Assembly: GCF_028583425.1 (NCBI RefSeq)
Contig: NC_072795.1
Coordinates: forward strand, 67,718,001 to 67,782,000
DNA from: Eublepharis macularius
Taxonomy: Eukaryota > Chordata > Lepidosauria > Squamata > Eublepharidae
Direction of reading: 5' to 3'
DNA length: 64,000 nucleotides
Shown here: positions 45,658-55,500 of the stretch, piece after piece
How the letters are laid out: each line of letters starts with the position of its first letter
Numbering within the stretch: the first letter of the stretch is position 1
Position numbers and translations under genes: made by a program
The notes under the pieces: generated by a model
What the model was told of the DNA's origin: nothing
Database searches by the model: none
Seen by the model: the letters and a program-made list of their open reading frames with translations, nothing else

Positions 45658-47254
45658 AGAGAGAGCAATGTAATGTACCAAAGAATGGATGGAAACTAAT
45701 GATGAAAACAATGCCCTAAGAATTGTGGAGTCCTATCTTATTTCCTCCTCTGTTTCAACAGTTGCACTGAGATTGTCCTTGTCCAGATGTCATATGCCAG
45801 TTGTGATGATGCAAAGCACATGCTGCTCAGTGCATAAAACCCAGACTTGGAATGGGAAGCATCTGTTAATTTTCTTATTGCACATGTTTCCTTTCAAAAA
45901 AGATGGTAGTACTTTTTATTTATTTTATGACATTTTTTTTGTAAGGTAACTAGGAAATAACAAAAGTAATCTTCCCCAAGGGTTTGTCCGCCGCATCATG
46001 AATCAAATACTTAATCTTGTTTTCAGTGCTTTTAATAATAAATTCTTCTCCTTTCAAATGCTGAAGGCTGAATCAAATTCATACTCTTCATTTTTCTGTG
46101 CAGTGAAAAGTGGTACATTGATAGAAAGTGTTTCCTGTCTGTGGTTAGTGGTACCCACACATGACTTTATACAAGAGCATTGTTTTTGCATGCCTCCTCT
46201 AACCCACAACTCAGAGGATTTGTAATGGTGTGCCTGATCCTGAACAGAGTGAGATCATGCATTATGTGCAAGATTTCTAGTAGTCTCTAAACACTTGATG
46301 ATTATGGGCATCATTCCTCAGTTTACAAATCCATCATTTGCATGGTTAATGGACCTAATAAAGCATGGTACATCTTCCTAAATAGTCTCACATGTTCCCT
46401 GTAATGCAATGCAGAAATGATAGCAAACAACAACTTTCAAAGAAAGTCATGTATTTGAGGGTGAATCTCTTTCTGTCTCCACTTCATTTTTAGTTTGTGG
46501 GAGCCAAGATTGCCGAGTGCTATTTTGAAATCTGGGGGCTTATTTAGAATTGGTATAAATGGCTAACAAGCCAGTTTTCTGCATACTTGATTTATTGATA
46601 TCCCCCACCCCTTCTCAGTACACTGTTGACTGAGTGTGAGGTGTGCTGAAACAATTGTAGCACGTGTGTATTTTCTCTGTAGAAAAGAGTCTGGAATGTA
46701 CTCCCTGCTCTCTGTTTTGGCCTTGAACTACATTCCTTCACAGTCACTGCTGTTATAGCTCTTGATTAGTCAGCCTTGGGTTCATTATATAATTCTCTAC
46801 AGACCAAGTAATCTCTTCAGATATACAGCTGGAGAGGTACTGGGGCCATCTGTTAAACAGAATTGTCCTTTGAGTATGCCCCAATTACAGCTGGTGAGAG
46901 ATTTATTTTGGAAGCAACATTGAGCCTATGATGTACACTTCTTAACAGAATTTTCTTTTCCTTTCTCATTTGTTAGTAATGACATCTTCCATTTTGTGCA
47001 GAGAAGGGTACACGTGGCCTTTTATTTGCAATCAGATTAAAGAATAACGTGTTTACAAAATTATATGTAATACATGTTAAGGGTTTAGGGCTTCTTTTTC
47101 TAACCAGAATGCTGTAGAAATTAAGAGGACTGAAGCTCTTCACAAATGTTCATGGGTTAAAATAAATAGAAGATTAGAGGGGAAGTTGTGTTTGGACCTA
47201 AATGTATTTATTCATTAAATTTCCCCCAGCTCTTTCTTGAAGGAGCTCAGAGGG
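45658..47254 (+). other. BORCS7 3' UTR and downstream flank
   Basis: AT-rich DNA with two AATAAA candidates (46037, 46357). Open frames here are short and without domains. No bounded mobile element. Confidence 0.4.
46037..46042 (+). terminator. BORCS7: Candidate poly(A) signal for BORCS7
   Basis: First AATAAA found downstream of the stop (about 380 nt), in TTTAATAATAAATTC. A second candidate, AATAAAG, is at 46357-46362. Neither can be chosen from sequence alone. Confidence 0.35.
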
Positions 47255-47990
47255 CGTACATTATTTTTCATTTTATCCTCACAACAATTCTATGAGGTAG
47301 GTTAGGCTGAAGGTGTGGAACGCCCAGGGAACCCAACAAAACACTACCAAGTGTAACTCAATTTCTATACCAATATAATTAAATCAAACTTATATAATAA
47401 TCACTAAATAATCAACAATACACATAAGGTTACAACAATTCATCCATGTAGTTACAAAAATTCATTTACACAGTCCCTCATATTTACAATGTATCAAATA
47501 TCATTTCCACAGATCCTCATGTTGATAATAGAATTATTCCTTTGTTCTTTCAACGGGGTCGGTCTATAATACCCCACAGCAATGTTCAAGCCTAATGGCT
47601 ATAATAACAGTCAGAATCCAATTGTTATAGTGGCACAAAAAATGCAGCACGACTTTGCTGCCCGAAGTGCTAATAACTTTCCAAGCTCAATGGCTCAGAT
47701 GGCTGGAAGATTCCAGGATGTTGGCAACGAGTCTGCTAGCTTCTTGCTCCACTCGTTTTGTCATTTCTTCTTCATAGCCAATCTATACTTTCAGCCCACA
47801 ATAACAAATTCACAATTCACCAAGGACTGGTATGTCCTGTCACAATCAGTCAGTTTGATTCGAATGCGGGCTGAAGGTGTGACTGGCCCAAGGTTACCCA
47901 GAAAGCTTTCCTAGTAGAGTGGGGATTCAGATCTGGGTGTGCCAGATCCTAGTCCAGCACTCTAACCACTACACATGGTGGTTTATGCAA
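47255..47990 (-). repeat. tRNA-derived SINE (antisense) split by an insertion
   Basis: SINE complement at 47255-47317 (ATCCTCACAACAATTCTATG AGGTAGG) continues at 47882-47990 (ACTGGCCCAAGGTTACCC, GGATTCAGATCTGGG, AACCACTACACATGG). The two halves join exactly if the 551-bp insertion and one 13-bp duplication are removed. Confidence 0.8.
47318..47868. mobile_element. Unnamed 551-bp insertion with 13-bp target duplication
   Basis: Flanked by perfect direct repeats GGCTGAAGGTGTG at 47305-47317 and 47869-47881, inside a SINE whose body is otherwise continuous. The ends (GAACGCCCAGGG..., ...GATTCGAATGCG) show no inverted repeats and no poly(A). A 110-codon frame at 47582-47914 has no known domain and runs through the right duplication into SINE. 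Duplication length favours target-primed retroposition (LINE, SINE or Penelope-like); the family is not recognised. Confidence 0.85.
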
Positions 47991-48183
47991 GACTGTATTT
48001 TCTGGTTTCATTCCCCAGAATTAGCAACTCATCTGCTTCCTATTAGCTGATTTGCATCCATCCACATTATCAGAGAAATGCATCATCAGAAGATGGTTAG
48101 TTAATTATTCAAACCACAGTATTATGGTGCATTGGCCCCAGGCTGGAAAGCATGACAGTGTTCATTAGATTACTTGTGGAGAT

Positions 48184-48332
48184 TGAGATTCCGCACATGT
48201 TGGATAATGCACTTCCAGTCCTCTTTATAGATCATTTGGAATGGATTTTTTTGTGGGCGGAACAAAAAATCCACTTCAAACGATTGATAAAGTGCATTGA
48301 AAGTGCATTATCCAACGTGTGCGGAATCAGCC
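48184..48332. repeat. Foldback element, ATTCCGCAC termini
   Basis: Left end GATTCCGCACATGTTGG... (as GAGATTCCGCACATGTTGGA) and right end TCCAACGTGTGCGGAATCAG CC pair over about 28 bp, with TAATGCACTT/AAGTGCATTA continuing the arms. A GATTTTTTTGTGGGCGG/AAAAAATCC centre forms a second stem. Confidence 0.82.
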
Positions 48333-48471
48333 TGAGAGTTGTATGACAGATTATCTATCGTGACAGGTAAGGTAGGCACGTTTCTAGGCTATCTTTACTT
48401 CAGTCAATAAGAAGACATGAGAAACTTACCAATATGGGACATATTGTGGGATGAGAGTCCATTGGCTTCTT

Positions 48472-48708
48472 AGAGCCAAGCTACAAGTGACGCCTGACAC
48501 ATGTCGGACACTTGTCAGCTTCCCTCAAGTTTTTTTTTTTTTTTTTTTTAGCTTCCCTCAAGTTTTGATGGGAAATGTAGGCATCCTGGTCTTGCAGCTG
48601 TAATGGAGAGCCAAGCTGTAAAACCAGGACGCCTACATTTCCCATCAAAACTTGAAGGAAGCTGACAAGTGTCCAACCTGTGTAAGGTGCCACTTGTAGC
48701 TTGGCTCT
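48472..48708. repeat. Foldback element with AGAGCCAAGC termini and poly(T) insertion
   Basis: Perfect 18-bp termini AGAGCCAAGCTACAAGTG and CACTTGTAGCTTGGCTCT enclose longer arms (TTTGATGGGAAATGTAGGC pairs with GCCTACATTTCCCATCAAA). The left arm alone contains a 20-T run (48530-48549) flanked by a duplicated AGCTTCCCTCAAG (48517, 48550), a secondary event. Confidence 0.85.
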
Positions 48709-48712
48709 CAGA

Positions 48713-48775
48713 GACTAACAAGATTTTTAGTGTATAAACATTTGAGAGTCAAAGCTCCCTTCTTCAGTTACTGAA
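48713..48775 (+). repeat. Foldback family A fragment
   Basis: GACTAACAAGATTTTTAGTG then TTTGAGAGTCAAAGCTCCCT TCTTCAG, the second-subtype centre, abutting the foldback that ends at 48708. Confidence 0.6.
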
Positions 48776-49079
48776 ATGCAGCATTTCGTTTCTCAGGAAT
48801 GTTTGCAGAGAATGTGTTCTGCAGAGTTTGGCATTTGTATATCATGCACCTCCCCCTGCCGGCTCAGGCTGGCATACATAGGGTGCCTTATTTGCCCTCT
48901 GCCTGTGAGCAAGGTTATGCTGAGTGCCAGGGGCTATATGCCATCCAGTCAGTTCATTGTCCAGTGGAGATTTCCACTCTAACCAGTACCCCTCACTGGC
49001 TCATACTTGTAATAATCAACCTGTTTAGCTGGGTCCTCTCCCACACTTTGATGCTTCCCGTTCGTTCCCTTACAAAAAC

Positions 49080-49552
49080 AAGTTCAATGAAAATGGAGCG
49101 CGGCCACAGTCTATAAAGCAGCTGGCCCATTAACGCCCCTTATTCCAATAAAAACGTCTGCGGAACAGGCACGGGCTAACACCGAGGGAAGTGGATGCGT
49201 TGAGGGGAAAGGCCCAAGCTCGCCTTGGGCTCAGCGTCGCCAACACAAACCAACCGCCTCGCCTTTCGGCGCCTGGTTTTAACCTCTCCTTTAAGACGCA
49301 GGGCGCCCTGGCCACGCCTGTTTTGTTAAACGCGAGGCCGCTTGTTCGAATTTGCGAGCCTTCCTGACTGCGGGGATTCGGGCTCGGGTTGTGAAGGTCG
49401 CACAGTAAGGGGGACGCAACTCAGGGTTAACTTGACGGCTGGAAAGAAATTCTAACGGGAGGGGGAAATTGGTTTCGAGGTTCTTTTTCGAAAGACCGTG
49501 GCTGGAGGGGTCGCGTGCACCCAAGCCTCAGGGACTTGGGTGGGCGCAGACA
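49080..49552 (+). promoter_or_regulatory. AS3MT: CpG-rich AS3MT promoter and untranslated exon 1
   Basis: Abruptly GC- and CpG-rich compared with its flanks (GGAGCGCGGCC, AACGCGAGGCCGC, GGTCGCGTGCACCC), as in a CpG-island promoter. A TATAAAG lies at about 49111-49117. The proposed exon 1 ends at 49552 (CGCAGACA|GTAAAG) and would be untranslated except for the A of the start codon. The upstream limit and TSS are unknown. Confidence 0.6.
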
Positions 49553-52500
49553 GTAAAGGTTCAGCGCCCCCCCCCCCCGCCATAATATAGTTGAGTGGGT
49601 GAGGAACCTTCACAATCTTCTGACAGGCTCTTTTTGTTTCCTTGTAGTGGCTGCCCAGCGGATATACAGTGAGGTGCAGGTGAGAGGATTGATAACGGGG
49701 CGGGGAGGGGGGGGTGTATCACTGGCCGAGCAGGAACTGTTACTTTCTAAAATGCTCGTGTCTTCCCTCATCATTCCTGTCCAGTGTAGCCCATTGGGGA
49801 GCCCCTGTTAAATTCAATCCATGAAGGTCTCTCTGTACATTACTGTTCTGATTGCCTGAGTTATGGCTTTCCTCATCAGAGTTTGTCTTGTCGATTTCAC
49901 CCATTCAGTCTGGGGACAATGCATTGGGAAGCCTGCATTTTTTGTCATCACCTTGCTTAGTTGAAAAAAGAGATGTTGAGATAAATGAAAGGGGGTTCTG
50001 TATAGGCTAAGAAGAGGACTGGGTTAATCAGCCTTTCTGTCTTGGACCCAAGCCACCAGAGCCAAAAAACCCCCCTATGGGTGGTATTTCAGAAAGTGAG
50101 TTGGAGTTTGTATGTGTGTTAAGCAGTGGCAAAGAGCACTGCTGGTGGAAAACTTGAAGTGACACTATGGCAGTGATGGCAAAAAGGCAATATTTCCCCA
50201 CGACCTTTGTATCTGTTTGTACAACTGAGGTGTTCCGTGTGGTTCAGGGGCTTTTGTATTATTGCCCCAGGAAACTGGGCTCTGACCACATGTTGGCTCT
50301 TCTTGGTCAATTTGTTATTTACTTTGTAAACAAAATCGCCCAGATTCACTCTGACTTAGAAGCTAGCATGGATGCATGTTCAGATGATGTACCTTTGGTA
50401 CCTGCAGGTCCAGTTTATATGGATACCTTTCAGCTTGTGGAGCCTTAGGCTGTGGACAAGATCCTCGCAGAGCTGAAACCAACTACCTGTATTCTTAACC
50501 CTTGCCCTTCCTGGCTGATAAAAACTGCCAGGGGGGGGGGGCAAGTGGATAAGGGAAATGGTAAATGCTTTCTGGAGAGTGGGAATTGTATCACCCATGC
50601 TCAAGGAGGCAGTAATTAGACATATGTTGAAACAACCCTCCCTGAGCCCTACTATGTCGGAGAACTTCCGGCCAGTCTCTCTAATCTTCCATTCTTGAGG
50701 AAGGTGTTAGAAAGGGTGGCTGCTTTTCAGCTCCAGGGATTCTTGGAACAGACTGATTTTCTGGACCCATTTCAATCTGGCTTTAGGCCAGGATTTGAAA
50801 TAGAGACTGCACTGATCACCTTGGTTGATGACCTTTACCTAGAACTAGACAAGGGGAGTGTGATCCTGCTGGTCCTACTGGACTTCTCGGCAGCCTTCGA
50901 GACCATCAACCATGGTATCCTGAGTTGCCTCTTGGCTCTGGGACTAAGGGGACCATGTTACGGTGCTTTGAGTTCTATTGGGAGATAGGTCTCAGAAGGT
51001 TGTTCTGGGGGATTCCTGCTCTGTCCCTTGGGCATTGGCCTGTGGGATTCTGCGAAGTTAGACCTTATCCTTCATGCTATTTAATATCTATATGAAGTCA
51101 CTGGGAGAGGTCATCAGGAGGTTTGGGCTGCGGTGCCACAAATATGCAGATTATACCATTTCTACTTTTCCACCTAATTCCAAGGATGGTTTGACGTTCT
51201 GAACTGATGCTTAGATTCAGTAATGGGCAGAACAAGGGTGAACAATCTGAAACTGAAGCCTGACAAGACAGAAGTTCTCTGGGTTAGTAGAAAGGCAGAC
51301 TAGGAACCTGAGATCTCTCCTGTTTTGGATGGCGTTATTCTTCCCTTGAAAAGTCTGCTTTGCCACTTGAAAGTGCTGTACAACACAGCAGTCGACTTGG
51401 AAAAGCAGGTGGCTGTGGTGGTTTGGAGTTCTTTTGCTTAGCTTTGGCTGGTGCATCAGCTGAACTTGTTCCTGACTCTTTCAGAGATAGCAACAGTGAT
51501 CCATGCGTCAGTTATATCTAGTCTGGACTATTGCAATGCACTCTATTTGGGGCTACACTTGAAGAGTATTCAGAAGCTGCAGCTAGTGCAGAATGCTATG
51601 GCTAGACTGCTGGTTGGGGCTAGCTATTGGGAGTATGTGACCCCAATATTACAGCAATTACACTTGCTACCAATCCACTCCAGAGCACAATTCAAGATGT
51701 TGGTTTTGGCCTTTAAAGCTCTACTTGGCTTGGGACCAGTGTATCTGAAGGACTGTCTTCTTCCATATGTTCCTGTCCAGGAATTAAAATTCCTGGGAGA
51801 GCCATCCGGACTGTCCCATCAATTCAAAAACTCGTCTGGTGGATACGCAAGAGGACTTTTTCAGAGGCAGTCCCACAATAATGAAACAGTATTCCCAGGG
51901 AAGTGTGCCTGACCCCTTCACTATCAATTTTCAAGAACCAGCTAAAGACATTTTTATTTAGGTCTGCTTTTAATTAACTTTGGTTTTATGATACTGGCAG
52001 TCCTAAACTGCGTTGTTTTTAAACTTTATTTTTATCTGTGAGTGTCTTCTATATATATATAAAGACAAGTGTCATACTGGCTGACTCATCGACGCCCAGC
52101 CCAAACCCCTGGACCCAGAAACATGCAATTTGGGGAGAACATTCATTTCATGATATAAACCCCCACTAAGAAGGGGTTTTAAGAAATTTACCCTGTAAGG
52201 GGGCAAAAAGGGGTAAAATGTGTTTTCCCAAAGGGAAACAGCTTCCCTATGTGGCTGGAAGGTTGCTGCCTGCTTGCACTCCTCCTGGCCACTGCCAGCT
52301 CGGCCACTCTTCCCTGACTGGGCCAGCCTTTCAGAGTTATTTGCATATGCGGACTGATTGGGGCTCACAACATTCCAAACCTCATTCCCCTCCCCAGACA
52401 GTTGGAATACAGAGGTCATATGTGTATGCAGCCTGATTGATCCTCACCCTCACATTCTAAACAGTATGCAGTTGCTATTGGGAGTCACTGAATGTGTTCT

Positions 52501-55500
52501 GAGGTGAAATGCACCTCCCAGTCTTCCCCTAAAAGTTCACTAGGGTTGCCAATGTCCCTGTGGGGCCTGGCTTTCCTGTGTGGCCAGGCCTGGCCTGCCC
52601 ATTGAGGCCAGATAGGCGGTGGCCTCAGGCGCTAGGGAACTGGAGAGACTCCAGAGGGGGTGTGGGGGGCAGAGGCGCGCACAGCGGAGCTGGCGACACT
52701 GGGCTGCAGCTGCTGCTGCAGCCAGCTAGCCCCGTGCCGCTGCTGCCACCACACGCCCCAGCTGGGCGCAGAAGCCGCGAGCTGCTGCTGGGGTGGCGTG
52801 GTGAGCACAGAGCAGCCTCCGCGCGCCGCCCCAGCAGCGTCTCGCAGCTTCTGCACCTGGCTGGGGTATGGGGCTGGCGGCAGCGGCAGCACAGGGCTGC
52901 AGCCAGCCACGCCAGCTCCACTGCGTGCTCCTCCGCCCCCACACATCCCAGCCGGGCGCAGAAGCCATCAGGCTGCTGCTGGGGTGGCGTGTGGAGCACG
53001 GAGCAGCCTCCGCGCGCCACCCCAGCAGCGGCTCGCAGCTTCTGCGCCCGGCTGGGGCATGTGGCGGCAGCAGCGGCACGGGGCCACGCCAGCTTCGCTG
53101 TGTGCTCCTCCGCTCCCACACACCCTAGCCGGGCGCAGAAGCTGTCAGACTGCTGCTGGGGCAGCGTGCGGAGCACGGAGCAGCTTCTGCACGCCGGCCC
53201 AGCCATCCTGCGCTGCATGATGATGTCACCGCAGGATGACGTCATCACGCAGTCTGTGGCGTGCGTGCGCGCTCAGAGCGCACGCGCAGAAGTGGCTGCA
53301 GGTGCCAGAAACTCTGGCGCCGGCCCTGTGTGTGGCTGGCAGGCTCCTGCCTGCTTGCAACCCCACCCCCCCTCTGATTCGTCTGCTGTGGAACTCTGTG
53401 TTCTGAGGTAAAAATCAGGTAAAGGAAACTGCAGACAGTTGATGAAAGACGCTACAGGACAAGATGGTACAAGAATAGGGATTTTATATAAAAGTCAGTA
53501 TGGCAATGACTGCAGTTCACCCTCATGGTCTGCTTTGCTATGATGATCAACAAGTCCCAGGGGCAGACGCTGAAGGTGGCAGGAATTGACTTGAGGGAGG
53601 ACTGCTTCTCACATGGGCAGTTCTATGTGGCCTGCTCCAGAGTGAGCTCACCCAGCAGCCTGGTGATCCTAGCACCTGAGGGGAAAATCACCGATGTGGT
53701 CTACAAAGAGGTCCTTCAGTAGAAAAAAAAACTGGTTGTACATATTTTTCAGTTTATTTATTGCACTACAATCTTTTCCTTTTAAAATCTCTTCAATAAC
53801 TGTTACATTTTGAAATTCACTTCATCAGTTTTCAGCATCAACACACTTTGCTTTATTCAAATAACTTTGTGAAGCTCAGGTACTATGCTATTATACTACA
53901 TAACCAACTAAAAAAATACAAACCAAAAAATGTTACATACCCGTAAGTATTATAACTGGATTTAAAGTAGTTAAATACTGTAGCAAAGTACGGGTATCAA
54001 GCTAGTTATTTATATTGTTAGCCACCTTGAGTTCCTGTATAGTAGAAAGGGGGGTGACAAATTGTTTTAAATAAATAAATAAATATTGCAGTGGTGGCAG
54101 TAGAATCTTATGTGGAGTTACACCCTTCTAGGCCCATGGATTTCAGTGGTGTGACTCTGGTGGTATAACTCTGTTCAGGATTGCATTGTAATTGTATTTA
54201 GAGTCAAGTTTGCCAGTTTCAAGTAGGTAGCCATGTTGGTCTGCAGTAGAACAGCAGGATTTGAGTTCAGTAGCACCTTGAAAACTAACAAGATTTTCAG
54301 GGTATACGTTTTTGAGGGTCAAAGCTCCATTCTTCAGATACAAGTATTTGCCAGAATGTATGAATGATAAACTAGAATTGGTTTGGAAAGAAATTTAGCA
54401 CCTTGTTTGGGACTTCTTTTTCCACTGAACTATGGGGAAAAGACAGCCTCTGCTCTAATTTTAGGCCTTGTTTTCTTGGAGGGAGGAATATTGTTGTTTA
54501 TAACTCTGGTGTTACTTTCTTTTCCTCAGGATTACTATGGCAAAGAGGTGAAGAAAACAAAGGACCTCAAAACCAATTCTTGCCTTACTACAGCAAGACC
54601 TTTGCCCAGATTTGTCAGAGAAGCGCTCCAGTGTGTACATGAAGAAGTCTCAGCAAAGTACTGTCTTAATTTTTTGACTGAACTTCACTTACTTGAGTTA
54701 TATCATGGAAACGACATGCATTTTTATATTTATATACCTTTTAGGAAACTCTTAGATCCTTCAGTATTCAGAATATATTAAGAACAAAAGATTGGAGCTG
54801 CAAATGTTTCACTAGTAGATTAAATAACTAAAGTTTTATTTGATTGGTATGAGTAGACTATAAGTGGTTGGCCTAAGAGTTAAGGGTCCATGCAGATTTT
54901 TAAAGGAAGTTTGCATTGGTTCCAGAGTACTTTTCTTCTAATAAAAATTGGTCGCTGTTACTAGTTTTCAGTGTAATAATCATCCACTGCCTTCATCATG
55001 TCAAAAAGAAGCCTATGTTTATGATTAGGCGCATAACTAAATAACAGCTGAGCTTTTATGCCTGTCTTCTAGACAGATTAGTTCTCCACTCAGAGCAGTG
55101 AACAAATTCAGTGTTGTTGTTATCCCCACAATACAGCGGGGGAGCTAGGGCTCAGAGGAGTGGCTTACCCAAGGCCACCTACTGAGTTCATGGCAGTAGT
55201 GGTATTTAAACCAGCAGAGTGCTGCTGACTCACAGCCCAGCCATTTAACCCCAGCCCAGCCACTTAGAGAGCTACAGCAGCTCTCTAATCAAGGCTTTCA
55301 CTCTCCTGGCATTCTACAAACTATGCAAAACTGTATTATTCAGGTAGGCTTTTCTACACAGATAATACAGCTGTATTGAAATAAAATGGTTCAGAACGAT
55401 GCTTCTGGTAAAGAGGTAGGGATTGTAGGCTATGCTATAGTGTATACTACATACTGGCAGTTATGTATGTATTATCTTACTTTGTAATTTTTGTATTGTT

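Noticed and set aside
47582-47914. 110-codon frame
   Set aside because: Starts in the 551-bp insertion and runs through the target duplication into SINE sequence, so it is not a conserved coding unit.
52560-53411. 283-codon plus-strand frame and long overlapping frames on both strands
   Set aside because: They lie in the GC-rich repeat modules of a hAT-like insertion, read open on both strands, and encode Ala/Arg/Pro/Ser-rich repeats without a domain; composition effect.
53525-53722. Helicase-like frame resembling PIF1
   Set aside because: Only the last 65 codons of a Helitron helicase remain, inside Helitron ends; not a cellular PIF1 gene.
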